DNA from: Jhaorihella thermophila
GTDB taxonomy: Bacteria; Pseudomonadota; Alphaproteobacteria; Rhodobacterales; Rhodobacteraceae
Assembly: GCF_900108275.1 (NCBI RefSeq)
Contig: NZ_FNVD01000004.1
Span: 1 to 64,000, forward strand
Direction of reading: 5' to 3'
Length of the DNA stretch: 64,000 bases
Below the pieces are notes generated by a model. That model saw only the letters and a list, made by a program, of their open reading frames with translations. It did not search any database and was not told where the DNA came from. Each line of letters begins with the position of its first letter. The stretch's first letter is position 1. Both the position numbers and the translations under genes were made by a program. Shown piece after piece: positions 47,724-57,784 of the stretch.

Positions 47724-49565
47724 ATGCCGCATTACCGTTCCAGACGTTCGACGCATGGCCGCAACATGGCCGGGGCCCGTGGGCTGTGGCGCGCGACCGG
47801 CATGACTGACAGCGATTTCGGCAAGCCGATCATTGCCGTGGTCAATTCCTTCACCCAGTTCGTGCCTGGCCATGTGCACCTCAAGGATCTGGGCCAGATG
47901 GTCGCGCGCGAAATCGAGGCCGCCGGCGGCGTCGCCAAGGAGTTCAACACCATCGCGGTGGATGACGGCATCGCGATGGGCCATGACGGGATGCTCTATT
48001 CGCTGCCGTCGCGTGAAATCATCGCCGACAGCGTGGAATACATGGTCAACGCCCATTGCGCCGATGCGATGGTTTGCATTTCCAACTGCGACAAGATCAC
48101 CCCGGGCATGATGATGGCCGCGATGCGGCTGAACATCCCGACGATCTTTGTCTCGGGCGGGCCGATGGAGGCCGGCAAGGTCAAGATCGGCGACATCGAA
48201 CGCGCCGTGGATCTGGTGGACGCGATGGTGGTCGCCGCCGACGACAACTATACCGACGCACAGGTGAAGGCGTTCGAGGAAAACGCCTGTCCGACCTGCG
48301 GGTCGTGTTCCGGCATGTTCACGGCGAACTCGATGAACTGCCTGGCCGAGGCGCTGGGGCTTGCGCTGCCCGGCAACGGGTCGATGCTGGCCACCCACGC
48401 CGACCGCAAGCGGATCTTCCTGGATGCCGGCCGCCGGATCGTCGAAATCACCAAGGCCCATTACGAAGAGGAAAAGCCGGGTTATCTTCCGCGCGAGATC
48501 GCCACGCGCACCGCGTTCGAGAATGCGATGAGCCTGGACATCGCCATGGGCGGGTCCACCAACACGGTGCTGCACCTGCTGGCGATCGCGCATGAGGGCG
48601 GGGTCGATTTCACCATGGACGACATCGACCGGCTGAGCCGCAAGGTGCCGGTTCTGTGCAAGGTCGCGCCGTCGGTGCCGGACGTGCACATGGAGGACGT
48701 CCATCGCGCGGGGGGCATCATGGGCATCCTGGGCGAGATGCACCGCGGCGGGCTGATCGACGGCAGCGTGCGCACGGTGCATGCCGACACGATGGCGCAG
48801 GCGCTGGCGAAATGGGACGTGATGCAGACCAACGACCCCGAGGTGGAACGGTTCTACCGCGCCGCGCCGGGCGGGGTGCGCACCACGCAGGCCTTCAGCA
48901 CCGAAAACCGCTACAAGGAACTGGACCGCGACCGCAAGGGCGGCGTGATCCGGTCGGCCGATCACCCGTTTTCCCGCGATGGTGGCCTGGCGGTCCTGTT
49001 CGGCAACATCGCCGAGCGCGGCTGCATCGTGAAGACCGCCGGGGTGGACGAATCGATCCTGAAATTCTCGGGCCCCGCGCATGTGTTCGAAAGCCAGGAC
49101 GAGGCGGTGAACGGCATCCTGACCGGCAAGGTCAAGGCGGGCGAGGTGGTGGTGATCCGCTTTGAGGGCCCGCAGGGCGGGCCGGGGATGCAGGAGATGC
49201 TCTATCCCACCAGCTATCTGAAGTCCAAAGGTCTGGGCAAGGCCTGCGCGCTGTTGACCGACGGGCGGTTTTCGGGCGGCACGTCGGGTTTGTCGATCGG
49301 GCATGTCAGCCCCGAGGCGGCCGAGGGCGGCCTGATCGCGCTGGTGGAAACCGGCGACACGATTGAAATCGACATCCCGAACCGCTCCATCAACCTGGCC
49401 GTGGACGAGGCCACGCTGCAGGCCCGCCGCGCCGCCAAGGGGCCGCTGCCCTGGGGGCCGGCGGCGCCGCGCCCACGGGCGGTGTCCACCGCGCTCAAGG
49501 CCTATGCGCTGCTGGCATCCTCTGCCGACAAGGGCGGCGTGCGGATCCTGCCCGAGGATCGCTGA
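47724..49565 (+). CDS. ilvD: dihydroxy-acid dehydratase
   Basis: This 613-aa enzyme dehydrates dihydroxyisovalerate and dihydroxymethylvalerate in valine/isoleucine synthesis. The FeS ligands are visible in [12 protein letters not shown] and [18 protein letters not shown], with [13 protein letters not shown] in the middle. Length and motifs are those of the housekeeping IlvD, but relatives in the IlvD/EDD family dehydrate sugar acids, and this gene borders a sugar-acid region. A 257-base spacer before it shows no gene. A hairpin with a T run follows. Confidence 0.92.
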   Translation: MPHYRSRRSTHGRNMAGARGLWRATGMTDSDFGKPIIAVVNSFTQFVPGHVHLKDLGQMVAREIEAAGGVAKEFNTIAVDDGIAMGHDGMLYSLPSREIIADSVEYMVNAHCADAMVCISNCDKITPGMMMAAMRLNIPTIFVSGGPMEAGKVKIGDIERAVDLVDAMVVAADDNYTDAQVKAFEENACPTCGSCSGMFTANSMNCLAEALGLALPGNGSMLATHADRKRIFLDAGRRIVEITKAHYEEEKPGYLPREIATRTAFENAMSLDIAMGGSTNTVLHLLAIAHEGGVDFTMDDIDRLSRKVPVLCKVAPSVPDVHMEDVHRAGGIMGILGEMHRGGLIDGSVRTVHADTMAQALAKWDVMQTNDPEVERFYRAAPGGVRTTQAFSTENRYKELDRDRKGGVIRSADHPFSRDGGLAVLFGNIAERGCIVKTAGVDESILKFSGPAHVFESQDEAVNGILTGKVKAGEVVVIRFEGPQGGPGMQEMLYPTSYLKSKGLGKACALLTDGRFSGGTSGLSIGHVSPEAAEGGLIALVETGDTIEIDIPNRSINLAVDEATLQARRAAKGPLPWGPAAPRPRAVSTALKAYALLASSADKGGVRILPEDR

Positions 49566-49597
49566 GTCCCAGCGCGTCCGGCAGGAGGTTTTGGCAG

Positions 49598-49621
49598 GGG
49601 GCGGGGGCTGCCGCCCCTTTT
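49598..49621 (+). terminator. intrinsic terminator after ilvD
   Basis: GGGGCGG-gggctg-CCGCCCC forms a seven-base GC stem with a six-base loop followed by TTTT, 33 bases past the ilvD stop. It also sits just beyond the convergent cycloisomerase gene. Confidence 0.7.
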
Positions 49622-49629
49622 GCGGGTAC

Positions 49630-50772
49630 TCACCCCCGCGCGGCGAACTCGGCCAGCGCGTCACGGTTCACCTCGATCCCCAGCCCCGGCCCGTCGGGGA
49701 TGGCGACCCAGCCGTTTTCGTGTTCGATCGGCTGTTGCAGCACCTCCTGACGGAGCGGGTTCGGCGTGCGGTCGAATTCCAGGATTGGCTCCACCGGGTC
49801 GGGCCGGAACGGGTCCGGCACATGCGCGGCCATGAACTGCAACGCCGCGGCCAGATGCACCCCGGTCCCCCAGACATGCGGCACCAGCCGCACCCCGTGC
49901 AGCGCGCACAGGTCGGCGATGCGGCGGGCTTCGGTAAAGCCTCCGCAGCCTGCAAGATCCGGTTGCAGAATGTCCACGCAGCGCCGCTCCACCGGATCCT
50001 TCATCCCCCAGCGGGCGTGCCAGGTTTCGCCCCCGGCAACCGGGATCGGCTGGGCGCGGCGGATCTCGGCATAGGCGTCCAGCCACTCGGGCAGCACCGG
50101 TTCTTCGAACCAGTCGATGTCGTATTCGGCCGCCGCGCGGCCCAGCCGGACGGCCTCGACCACGTCATAGCCGTGGTTGGCATCAATCATCAGCCGCATT
50201 TCCGGACCCATCGCCTCGCGCGCGGCGGCGATCACGGCCAGATCCCGCGCCACGCCAAAGCCGATCTTGATCTTGGCGGCATGAAACCCCTCGGTGCGGT
50301 AGCGGGCGACCTCATCCGCCACGTCCGACACCCGGTCCACGCCGGCGCGCCAGAACCCGCCGGTGACATAGGCGCGCACCCGTTCGCGGAACCGCCCGCC
50401 CAGCAGGACCGACACCGGCAGGCCCGCCGCCTTGCCGCGAATGTCCCACAGCGCGATGTCGATGCCCGACAGCGCCGTGATGGCGATCCCCCGCTGCCCT
50501 TGGTCGCGCAGCGCGTTGTAAAGCGTGATCCAGACCTTTTCGGTCTCCAGCGCGTTCATCCCCGCGGCCCATTGCGAATAGGCCGCCACCGTGGCCGCGT
50601 TCGGCCCCACCGGACCAAGGCATTCGCCCCAGCCCACCGTGCCGTCGGCGCATTCGACCTCGACCAGCAGATGCGCGCGCCGGTCGAACCGGGCCGAGGC
50701 GCTTTGGAACGCCACTTCGAGCGGCGCCTCGAGCGCATGGGTGCGGATGGCGGCAATGGTCTTGCCTTTCAT
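49630..50772 (-). CDS. gci: D-galactarolactone cycloisomerase (enolase superfamily)
   Basis: This is a 380-aa mandelate-racemase-type enzyme. The catalytic KIK is at residues 167-169 (HAAKIKIGFG), metal ligands are Asp197 and Glu223 with Glu249 (IDANHGY, WFEEPV, AGGETWH), and the His base is His299 (VPHVWGTG). The sequence closely follows the Agrobacterium cycloisomerase pattern (RFDRRAH, GWGECLGP, FGIDWFEEPV-like). It would open galactaro- or glucarolactone to 3-deoxy-2-keto-hexarate. Divergent from uronate dehydrogenase, which makes that lactone. Confidence 0.85.
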   Translation of the reverse strand: MKGKTIAAIRTHALEAPLEVAFQSASARFDRRAHLLVEVECADGTVGWGECLGPVGPNAATVAAYSQWAAGMNALETEKVWITLYNALRDQGQRGIAITALSGIDIALWDIRGKAAGLPVSVLLGGRFRERVRAYVTGGFWRAGVDRVSDVADEVARYRTEGFHAAKIKIGFGVARDLAVIAAAREAMGPEMRLMIDANHGYDVVEAVRLGRAAAEYDIDWFEEPVLPEWLDAYAEIRRAQPIPVAGGETWHARWGMKDPVERRCVDILQPDLAGCGGFTEARRIADLCALHGVRLVPHVWGTGVHLAAALQFMAAHVPDPFRPDPVEPILEFDRTPNPLRQEVLQQPIEHENGWVAIPDGPGLGIEVNRDALAEFAARG

Positions 50773-50843
50773 CTGGGTCTCCTTGGGCGATGGTTCTTGC
50801 GCCCCGCCGCGGCGCGGCTACGATCCGGGGCGGGAGGTTGGCC

Positions 50844-51638
50844 ATGAAACGATTGCTCATCACCGGCGCGGCGGGCGGGATCGGCACCGCGATGCGGTCC
50901 CGGCTGGCGCATCTGGCCGAAACGCTGCGGCTGGCGGACATCGCGCCGATCCCCGATCCTGCGCCGAACGAGGAAGTGGTGCAGTGCGACCTGGCCGACC
51001 GCGACGCGGTTTTCGACATGGTCGCGGGCTGCGACGGCATCGTGCATCTGGGCGGCGTGCCGGTCGAGCGCAGCTTCAACCAGATTCTGAACGCCAACAT
51101 CATCGGCCTGTTCAACCTGTTCGAGGCCGCCCGCGCCCACGACCGCCCGCGCATCCTGTTTGCCAGTTCCAACCACGCGATCGGCTATTACCGCCAGACC
51201 GAGCGTCTCACCGCTGCCAGCCCCACGAAACCCGACAGCCTGTATGGTGTCTCCAAGGTGTTCGGAGAGGCGTTGGCGTCGATGTATTTCCACAAGTTCG
51301 GGCAGGAAACTGCCAGCGTGCGGATCGGATCCTGCGAAACCCGCCCCACCGACCGGCGGATGCTGGCGACATGGCTCAGCCACGACGATTTCGCCGCGCT
51401 GGCCGAACGGGTGTTCGCCGTCCCGCGCCTCGGCTGTCCGATCATCTACGGCGCCTCGGCCAATGACGAAAACTGGTGGGACAATGGTTCTGTCTCCTAC
51501 CTCGGCTGGCGGCCCAGGGACAGCAGCGCGAAATGGCGGGCCGAGATCGAGGCCACGACCCCGCGCCCCGCGCCAGACGATCCCGTGGCGCTGTTCCAGG
51601 GCGGCATCTTCACGCAGGAGCCGATCCACGAAGACTGA
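50844..51638 (+). CDS. udh: NAD-dependent uronate dehydrogenase
   Basis: This is a 264-aa extended-SDR enzyme that oxidises galacturonate or glucuronate to the aldarolactone. The NAD motif is ITGAAGGIGTAM, the catalytic pair is Tyr134 and Lys138 (SLYGVSKVFGE), SSNHAIGYY is a family hallmark, and SCETRPTDRRMLATWLS binds the uronate carboxylate. GGGAGG precedes the ATG. It is flanked by two enolase-superfamily genes and ends two bases from the convergent one. Confidence 0.88.
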   Translation: MKRLLITGAAGGIGTAMRSRLAHLAETLRLADIAPIPDPAPNEEVVQCDLADRDAVFDMVAGCDGIVHLGGVPVERSFNQILNANIIGLFNLFEAARAHDRPRILFASSNHAIGYYRQTERLTAASPTKPDSLYGVSKVFGEALASMYFHKFGQETASVRIGSCETRPTDRRMLATWLSHDDFAALAERVFAVPRLGCPIIYGASANDENWWDNGSVSYLGWRPRDSSAKWRAEIEATTPRPAPDDPVALFQGGIFTQEPIHED

Positions 51639-51640
51639 CC

Positions 51641-52738
51641 TCACGCCCGCCCGTCATGCGCGGCGGCGAGTTTCTCCCAGTCGAAGGTCACGCCGATGCC
51701 GGGCACGTCCGGGGCCACGGCCATGTGATCCTCGACCACCAGCGGCCGGGTGGTGTAGGCGTCGATGGGAAAGCTGTGCACCTCGAGCCAGCCGCCGTTG
51801 GGCCGCGCGGAAACGAGGCTCACATGCAGTTCCTGCATCCCGTGGGAACAGGCCGGGATGCCGTGATCCAGCGACTGTTCGGCCACCCGCAACCAGCCGG
51901 TGATGCCGCCGCAATTGCTGGCATCGGGCTGGATATAGGACAGGTGCGCATCGGCAAAGGCGTATTCGAATTCGTGGATCGTGTGCAGGTTCTCGCCCAT
52001 CGCCAGAGGCACGCCGGTTTCCTCGGCGATCCGGCCATAGCCCTTGTAGTCGTCGGGGATGGTCGGTTCCTCGAACCACAGGATGCCGAACTCTGCAAAG
52101 CCCCGCGCCGCCTCGATCGCCCGCTCGACGCTCATCGAGTAATTTGCATCCACCATGAAGGCCCGGTCCGGCCCCAGCACCTCGCGCACCGCCTTGGCGC
52201 GGGCAAGATCCTCGGCCAGCTCTGGCCGGCCTACCTTGATCTTCACCCCATTGAACCCGGCCGCAAGGAAGCCTTCGGTCTGGCGGATCAACTTGGGCAG
52301 GGGAAAGTTCAGGTCGATCCCGCCGCAATAGGCGCGACAGCGGTCCGACGCGCCGCCCGCCATCCGCACCAGCGACTGCCCGCGCTGCTTGCCGCGAATG
52401 TCCCACAGCGCGATATCGACCGCCGAGATCGCAAAGGACGCCACGCCGCCGCGGCCGACATAGTGGATGTGCCACTGCATCGCGTCATGCAGACCCTCGA
52501 CGTCCTCGGCGTCGCGACCGGTCAAAAAGGGCGCAAGGTCATGCTCGATCATCGCCAGGATCGCGTGCCCCCCGCGCCCGCCGGTATAGGTATAACCGGT
52601 GCCCTCGCTGCCGTCGGCCAGCCGCACGGTGGCGGTGATCAGCTGGAAATGCGTGTGATCGCCATGTTTGGCATCCACCAGAACCTCGGCCAGCGGCAGG
52701 TTGAACAGCCGCGCCTCGGCGCTTGTGATCTTCGACAC
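51641..52738 (-). CDS. enolase-superfamily acid-sugar dehydratase (talarate/galactarate dehydratase-like)
   Basis: This is a 365-aa mandelate-racemase-subgroup protein. Lys166/Lys168 lie in [10 protein letters not shown], metal ligands in MVDANYSMS (Asp197), WFEEPTIP (Glu223) and AMGENLHT (Glu249), with His299 in [22 protein letters not shown] and HIHYVGRGG recall L-talarate/galactarate dehydratases. Start is GTG at 52738 after GGGAGGATCC. A GntR-type operator lies 17-26 bases upstream, tying it to the TRAP-transporter regulator. The exact acid sugar is inferred. Confidence 0.78.
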   Translation of the reverse strand: MSKITSAEARLFNLPLAEVLVDAKHGDHTHFQLITATVRLADGSEGTGYTYTGGRGGHAILAMIEHDLAPFLTGRDAEDVEGLHDAMQWHIHYVGRGGVASFAISAVDIALWDIRGKQRGQSLVRMAGGASDRCRAYCGGIDLNFPLPKLIRQTEGFLAAGFNGVKIKVGRPELAEDLARAKAVREVLGPDRAFMVDANYSMSVERAIEAARGFAEFGILWFEEPTIPDDYKGYGRIAEETGVPLAMGENLHTIHEFEYAFADAHLSYIQPDASNCGGITGWLRVAEQSLDHGIPACSHGMQELHVSLVSARPNGGWLEVHSFPIDAYTTRPLVVEDHMAVAPDVPGIGVTFDWEKLAAAHDGRA

Positions 52739-52754
52739 CGGATCCTCCCAAAAA

Positions 52755-52764
52755 TGGTATACCA
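52755..52764. promoter_or_regulatory. GntR operator TGGTATACCA, copy 1
   Basis: A perfect ten-base palindrome sits just upstream of the acid-sugar dehydratase start. The same palindrome occurs twice between the GntR gene and dctP. Confidence 0.8.
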
Positions 52765-52837
52765 AATCATCTGCCGCCGGTGCCGTGCTGTCAAGAAATG
52801 GGTCGCGGAGCGGGGCGTTTCCGGTTATGGCGGCGGC

Positions 52838-53953
52838 ATGGAACGGTCGGACGACTTCGAAATCTTCCTCGTGGCCCCGCCTGGGCTCGAGCCGGTGTTG
52901 CACGACGAAGCAGTTCAGGCGGGCTTTGCCGGCGCGCGCGTGGTGCCGGGTGGCGTTTCGTTCCGCGGCGGCTGGGCGCAGGTCTGGCGCGCCAATCTCA
53001 CCTTGCGCGGCGCGACACGCGTGCTGGCGCGGATCGGGGAATTCCGGGCGTTCCACCTCGCCCAGCTCGACAAACGCGCGCGCAAATTCGACTGGGCCAG
53101 CGTTCTGCGTCCCGACGTGCCCGTGCGGGTCGAGGTCACCTGCAAGCGGTCGAAGATCTACCACGCTGGCGCGGCGAAACAGCGGATCGAACGGGCGATT
53201 GCCGAAACGCTGGGCGCGCCGCTGGCCGAGAACGCCCCAGTGCAGGTCAAGGCGCGGATCGACGACAACCTCGTGACGCTCAGCGTCGATACGTCGGGCG
53301 ACAGCCTGCACAAGCGAGGCCACAAGGCGGCGGTCGGCAAGGCGCCGATGCGCGAAACGCTCGCCGCGCTGTTCCTGCGGCAATGCGGATATACGGGGGC
53401 CGAGCCGGTGGTGGATCCGATGTGTGGATCCGGCACCTTCGTGATCGAGGCGGCGGAAATCGCGGCGGGGCTGCTGCCGGGGCGGTCACGCGGTTTTGCC
53501 TTCGAACATCTCGCGAGCTTCGATCCTCAGGCCTGGGGCGCGATGCGCCCGTTCACGCCCGCCAAGACGCCGTCGATGCGCTTTCACGGTTTCGACCGCG
53601 ACGCTGGCGCCATCGAGGCCGCCCGGGCCAATGCCGACAGGGCAGGGGTCGCGGATATCACCGTGTTTGAACGTCGCAGCATCGGCGATCTTGCGCCGCC
53701 GGACGGCCCGCCCGGCCTGGTCATCGCCAACCCGCCTTACGGCGCGCGTATCGGCGACAAGAATGCGCTCTACGCGCTCTACGCGACCCTGGGCCAACGG
53801 CTGCGCGATCGCTTTTCCGGCTGGCGCGTGGCAATCGTCACCAACGAAGCGGGCCTGGCCCAGGCAACCGGCCTGCACTTTGACCCTCCCGGGCCGCCGG
53901 TGCCCCATGGCGGGCTCAAGGTCCGCCTCTACCGTACCGGCCCGCTGGGCTGA
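52838..53953 (+). CDS. THUMP-domain SAM-dependent rRNA methyltransferase (RlmL-like)
   Basis: This is a 371-aa protein. A ferredoxin-like/THUMP RNA-binding part (residues about 1-160, with [22 protein letters not shown] seen as [17 protein letters not shown]) is followed by a Rossmann methyltransferase with [14 protein letters not shown] and the catalytic NPPYGARIG. The NPPY motif points to N2-guanine or adenine methylation, as in RlmL for 23S rRNA. It is a housekeeping gene placed between sugar-acid genes, with no functional link to them. The ATG at 52838 begins the conserved N-terminus. Confidence 0.88.
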   Translation: MERSDDFEIFLVAPPGLEPVLHDEAVQAGFAGARVVPGGVSFRGGWAQVWRANLTLRGATRVLARIGEFRAFHLAQLDKRARKFDWASVLRPDVPVRVEVTCKRSKIYHAGAAKQRIERAIAETLGAPLAENAPVQVKARIDDNLVTLSVDTSGDSLHKRGHKAAVGKAPMRETLAALFLRQCGYTGAEPVVDPMCGSGTFVIEAAEIAAGLLPGRSRGFAFEHLASFDPQAWGAMRPFTPAKTPSMRFHGFDRDAGAIEAARANADRAGVADITVFERRSIGDLAPPDGPPGLVIANPPYGARIGDKNALYALYATLGQRLRDRFSGWRVAIVTNEAGLAQATGLHFDPPGPPVPHGGLKVRLYRTGPLG

Positions 53954-54089
53954 CGCGGCTGCCCGCTTCCTCTTGCCAAAAATATCCCGGGGAGCGCGTC
54001 GCACCTTTGGTGCGCCTCCGGCGCAACGGGCAGCGCCCCTCGCATCGGTCGGATCGGCGCAGCCGATCCGAAACCGGTCCGCCGCCAGC
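53954..54089. repeat. intergenic GC-rich hairpin element, copy 2
   Basis: Between convergent genes, this spacer contains CTTGCCAAAAATATCCCGGGG, similar to the element at 8970, then inverted repeats GCGCACC-like (GCGTCGCACC-ttt-GGTGCGCC) and GGATCGGC-gca-GCCGATCC. The hairpins may end transcription from both sides. Neither has a long T run. Confidence 0.55.
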
Positions 54090-54935
54090 CTACTCGGCGG
54101 CCACAACATCCTGCCGCTGACGGCCCAGCCCCTCGACCTCCAGTTCCACCACGTCGCCGGGGCGCAGGAACCGCGGCGGGTTCATCCCCATGCCGACCCC
54201 CGACGGCGTGCCGGTGGCGATCACATCACCGGGGATCAGCTCCATGAAATTCGACATGTAGGCCACGATCTGCGCCACGCCAAAGATCATGTCGGACGTG
54301 TCCGAATCCTGCACCACTTCGCCGTTCACGCTCAGGCTCAGCTTCAGCGCCTGCGGATCGGGCACCTCGTCCGCCGTCACCAGATACGGCCCGCACGGCC
54401 CGAAGGATGGCGCCGACTTGCCCTTCATCCAGGTGCCACCGCGCTCGATCTGAAACTCGCGCTCGGACACGTCGTTGATCGTGCAATAGCCGGCTACATG
54501 GTCCAGCGCCTCCTCCTCGGAAACATACAAGGCGCGCTTGCCGATCACCACGCCCAGCTCGACCTCCCAGTCGGTCTTGACCGAGCCCCGCGGGATGATG
54601 ATCGGATCGTTCGGCCCGCTCAGCGCGGTGGTGGCCTTGTTGAAGATGATCGGCTCGACCGGAGGCTCGGCGCCGGTTTCGGCGGCGTGTTTGGCATAGT
54701 TCAGACCGATGCAGTAGAAATTCGGCACCCAGCCGAGGCAAGCGCCGATCCGCCCCGGATCCTCGACAACTGGAAGGCTTTCGACGTCGATCGCGCCCAC
54801 CGCCTCCAGCGCCTCGAGCGAAACGCCGCGCCCGGCGAAATCCTCCACCCTGCCGGACAGATCCCGCACCCGGCCCGCCGCGTCCAGAATGCCCGGTTTC
54901 TCGGCCCCTTTCGGGCCAAAGCGCAATAGCTTCAT
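54090..54935 (-). CDS. fumarylacetoacetate hydrolase (FAH) family protein
   Basis: This is a 281-aa protein with the FAH core: IGLNYAKHAAETG, the metal-binding EVELGVVIGK, GYCTINDVSERE and GDVIATGTPSGVG. Relatives hydrolyse diketo-deoxy sugar acids (for example 2,4-diketo-3-deoxy-L-fuconate) or open ring compounds. In this context a 2-keto-3-deoxy aldarate-type substrate is likely. It lies 44 bases downstream of the GntR gene on the same strand. Confidence 0.85.
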   Translation of the reverse strand: MKLLRFGPKGAEKPGILDAAGRVRDLSGRVEDFAGRGVSLEALEAVGAIDVESLPVVEDPGRIGACLGWVPNFYCIGLNYAKHAAETGAEPPVEPIIFNKATTALSGPNDPIIIPRGSVKTDWEVELGVVIGKRALYVSEEEALDHVAGYCTINDVSEREFQIERGGTWMKGKSAPSFGPCGPYLVTADEVPDPQALKLSLSVNGEVVQDSDTSDMIFGVAQIVAYMSNFMELIPGDVIATGTPSGVGMGMNPPRFLRPGDVVELEVEGLGRQRQDVVAAE

Positions 54936-54979
54936 CTCTCTCCCCTCATCCTTTTCATGGGTTGGAAAATCGTGGTCGA

Positions 54980-55672
54980 TCAGCCCTTGCCCGTCGCGGC
55001 CGGATCCTCTGCGGGCCGGGCGGTGTCGGGCTGATCGCTGAACTTGTCGCGGATCGCATCCAGAAGGTTCTTCAGATGCGCGTGTATCTCGCCGGTCACC
55101 AGTTCGGTGTCGCGCTGCTCCAGCCCCCGCACGATCTCGCGGTGCTGGCGGATTACCCGGTCCTTTGTGTGGCGGTTGCGGGCCGACAGGAACCGTGCCC
55201 GCCACAGACGCTCCAGATAGGCGCGGTGGGTTTCGGCCAGCGCGGCATTGTGCGACGCCCGCGCGATCGCAAAGTGGAAATCCATGTCCATCTCGAACCG
55301 GTCCAGAACGTCGGCGCTGTCGAATTCGCGGATGAATCGTTCGTTGCGCTCGCGGATTGCCGCGATCTCGTCATCGGTGGCGTTTTCGACCGCCAGCCGC
55401 CCGGACAGGATTTCGAGAGCGATCAACACTTCCAACTGGTCGCTTACCTCCTTCAGCGTCGGATTGGCGACGATCGGGCTGCGCGCGGGGCGCAGGATCA
55501 CCAGACCCTCCTTGGCGAGGATCCGGATCGCCTCGCGCATCGGCGTGCGGCTGACCCCCAGCTCGGCGGCATTGTCGCGTTCCTTGATCGGCGCGCCCGG
55601 CGCGAGCTTGCCGCGCAGGATGTCCCGGCGCAGCCGATTCGCGATCTGTTCGGGCAGGGTCGGGTTGGTCAT
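54980..55672 (-). CDS. GntR family regulator (FadR/FCD subgroup)
   Basis: This is a 230-aa protein. The winged HTH (PIKERDNAAELGVSRTPMREAIRILAKEGLV, seen as ELGVSRTPMREAIRIL) spans residues about 25-65, followed by an all-helical FCD ligand domain with metal-binding His and Asp (DMDFHFAIARASHN). It is divergent from dctP. Two TGGTATACCA palindromes in the shared spacer and one before the dehydratase gene fit its binding preference, so it should repress the uptake and dehydration genes until an aldarate or uronate binds. Confidence 0.9.
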   Translation of the reverse strand: MTNPTLPEQIANRLRRDILRGKLAPGAPIKERDNAAELGVSRTPMREAIRILAKEGLVILRPARSPIVANPTLKEVSDQLEVLIALEILSGRLAVENATDDEIAAIRERNERFIREFDSADVLDRFEMDMDFHFAIARASHNAALAETHRAYLERLWRARFLSARNRHTKDRVIRQHREIVRGLEQRDTELVTGEIHAHLKNLLDAIRDKFSDQPDTARPAEDPAATGKG

Positions 55673-55749
55673 CTCGGTCCTGTCGTCGCTGGCCCAGCCT
55701 TTGTTCCGCGTTTTTCTGCAAAATTCCAGAGGTCGCGTCCTTTCGATTT

Positions 55750-55784
55750 TTGGTATACCATTTTCCGAAAGTTTGGTATACCAA
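55750..55784. promoter_or_regulatory. two GntR operators between gntR and dctP
   Basis: TGGTATACCA occurs at 55751-55760 and 55774-55783, the second in the longer palindrome TTGGTATACCAA. Centres are 23 bases apart, close to two helical turns. They lie 80-100 bases upstream of both divergent starts. Confidence 0.85.
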
Positions 55785-55884
55785 ATTCACGGCGCGCCGG
55801 TTCCGCGGGGAGAGGAGACCTGAGGGACGGGCGCGCCAAGGCAATGTCCGCCGGATCGGGCGGGCGTACGATCAGGGAGGATTC

Positions 55885-56895
55885 ATGAAACTCAAACAGA
55901 CACTGGCCGTTGCCGCGCTTGGCGCCGCGCTGGCCGTTCCCGCGACCGCCGAAACCACCTTGCGCATCCAGACCCACTATGCGCCCGAAACCGTGTCGGG
56001 CAAGCTGGCCGCTCAGTTCGTGGACGACGTGCAGACCATGTCGGGCGGCGACATCAAGATCGAGATGTTCTATTCGTCCTCGGTGGTGAAGTCGGTGGAA
56101 ACCTTCGACGCCGCCGCCAGCGGCATTCTCGACTGCGACATGACCGGCGGCGCCTACCAGACCGGCAAGAACCCCGCCTTCCAGTTCGTCGGCGACATCA
56201 TGGGCGGCTATGACACGCCCTGGCAGCAATATGCCTGGCTCTACAATGGCGGGTTCGAGGCGGCCGACAAGCTTTACAACGAATACAACATGAAGCTGGT
56301 CGGCTGGTGGATCTACGGTCAGGAAAGCTTTGCCTCGACCCGGCCGATCGCCGGGCTGGCCGACCTGAAGGACTGGAAGTTCCGCTCGCCGCCGGGGCTG
56401 GAGACGGAAATCCTCGCCTCGCTGGGCGCGAAACCGATCGTAATGGATTTCAACGAAATCTTTACCGCGCTGGAAACTGGCATCATCGACGGGGCGGATG
56501 CGTCCAACCTGGCCAACAACATGTCGATGGGCCTTTACGACATCGCCAAGCACGCCAACTTCCCCGGCTTCCATTCGATGCCGTCGGATCATCTGGCCTG
56601 CCGGTTGGACAAGTGGAACAGCCTGAGCGATCAGGAAAAGCGCATCATCGACACCGCGATGCAGAAGCTGGCCTTCCAGACCGCGCTGACCTTCGAGGTC
56701 AAGAACCTGCAGGCCAAGGCCGAGCTCGAAAAGAAGGGCGTCAAGATCTACAACTGGTCCGAGGCCGACCGCGCCGCCTTCCGCAAGGCCGCGCAGGACG
56801 CCTGGCAGGGCTGGGCCGACAAGACCCCCGAGGCCCGCGCGCTGGTTGACAGCCATATGGCGTTCCTCAAGCAACTGGGCCTTGTGTCCGAATAA
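55885..56895 (+). CDS. dctP: TRAP transporter solute-binding protein
   Basis: This is a 336-aa periplasmic DctP-type protein. The signal peptide is MKLKQTLAVAALGAALAVPATA. The mature protein has the TTLRIQTHYAPETVSG start, and the substrate arginine region is expected near DWKFRSPPG, followed by EIFTALETGIIDGADASN, the usual hinge block. AGGGAGG precedes the ATG. Size and family fit uptake of a hexuronate or related acid, given the neighbours. A strong hairpin follows before dctQ. Confidence 0.92.
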   Translation: MKLKQTLAVAALGAALAVPATAETTLRIQTHYAPETVSGKLAAQFVDDVQTMSGGDIKIEMFYSSSVVKSVETFDAAASGILDCDMTGGAYQTGKNPAFQFVGDIMGGYDTPWQQYAWLYNGGFEAADKLYNEYNMKLVGWWIYGQESFASTRPIAGLADLKDWKFRSPPGLETEILASLGAKPIVMDFNEIFTALETGIIDGADASNLANNMSMGLYDIAKHANFPGFHSMPSDHLACRLDKWNSLSDQEKRIIDTAMQKLAFQTALTFEVKNLQAKAELEKKGVKIYNWSEADRAAFRKAAQDAWQGWADKTPEARALVDSHMAFLKQLGLVSE

Positions 56896-56922
56896 CCCGG
56901 CCTGACCGGCACATAACGGAGC

Positions 56923-56949
56923 GGGCGGCCCCCATGCGCGGGGCCGTCC
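56923..56949 (+). terminator. attenuating hairpin between dctP and dctQ
   Basis: GGGCGGCCCC-catgcgc-GGGGCCGTCC-like sequence forms a ten-base-pair stem with one G-U pair and a seven-base loop. There is no T run. Such hairpins after the binding-protein gene often stabilise its mRNA and reduce expression of the membrane genes. Confidence 0.6.
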
Positions 56950-56977
56950 CTGCCCAGGGACAGGGGGAGCAGTCAGG

Positions 56978-57778
56978 ATGCGGGCCATCTTGCCGCTGAA
57001 GGAGATCCTGTGGCCGGCCGTCTTCATCGCCGGGGCCGCGTGGGTGATCTGGAACTTTCCGAAATTCATCATCAGTTTCGGCTGGGCGTCGGACGCGCTG
57101 AAGGTGCTGCACGGCCCCGCCGGTGCCGCCGACTGGCTGGCCCTGGCGCTGATCGTGGCGGGGTTCGTCATGGGGATCAGGACGGTGCGCGCCACCGCCA
57201 TGGAAGAGCCGATCCAGTCCTGGTTCGACCGGATCAGCCTGTTTCTGGCGCGGGTGACGATGCTGCTGATCGTGATGCTGGTCAGTGTGATGATGTACGA
57301 GGTCGTGCTGCGCTATGTGTTCGAGCGGCCAACGCTGTGGGCCAATGAACTGTCTCTGTGGACGGCCGGGTTCATCTTTCTCTTCGCCGGGCTTTACGCC
57401 ATGCAGCAGCGCAGCCACATCCGCATCTATCTGCTCTATGACGCGATGCCGCGCTGGATGCAGAAGGCATCGGACGTGATTTCGACCGCACTGATCTGGG
57501 TTTTCACGGTCACCATGATCTGGGGCGGCTACGGCGAGGCGCGCGACAAGCTGCTGCGCTGGGAAACCTTCGGCACCGCCTTCGACCCGCCGATCCCGGC
57601 CACACTGAAGCCGATGGTGCTGATCGCGATCCTGCTGGTCAGCGTGCAGGCGCTGGCAAACCTGATCGTGGACTGGAACAAGGCGCCGATCCATCACGCG
57701 CCGGTGGACGAATCCGAGATCGAGGAACTGGTCCACGAAATGGAAGACCGCGCGCAAGACGCGGATCAACGGGGGTAG
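56978..57778 (+). CDS. dctQ: TRAP transporter small permease subunit
   Basis: This is a 266-aa inner-membrane protein. The DctQ core of four helices lies at about residues 80-235, with YVFERPTLWANELSLWTAGFIFLF (seen as PTLWANELSLW). An extra N-terminal pair of hydrophobic segments (residues about 8-25 and 45-65) makes it longer than the common 160-190 aa. A charged tail follows (DESEIEELVHEMEDR). It pairs with DctM seven bases downstream. Confidence 0.88.
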   Translation: MRAILPLKEILWPAVFIAGAAWVIWNFPKFIISFGWASDALKVLHGPAGAADWLALALIVAGFVMGIRTVRATAMEEPIQSWFDRISLFLARVTMLLIVMLVSVMMYEVVLRYVFERPTLWANELSLWTAGFIFLFAGLYAMQQRSHIRIYLLYDAMPRWMQKASDVISTALIWVFTVTMIWGGYGEARDKLLRWETFGTAFDPPIPATLKPMVLIAILLVSVQALANLIVDWNKAPIHHAPVDESEIEELVHEMEDRAQDADQRG

Positions 57779-57784
57779 GGGCGG

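Noticed and set aside
47238-49664. 808-codon open frame opposite ilvD
   Set aside because: Shadow of ilvD; no motif, no start signal.
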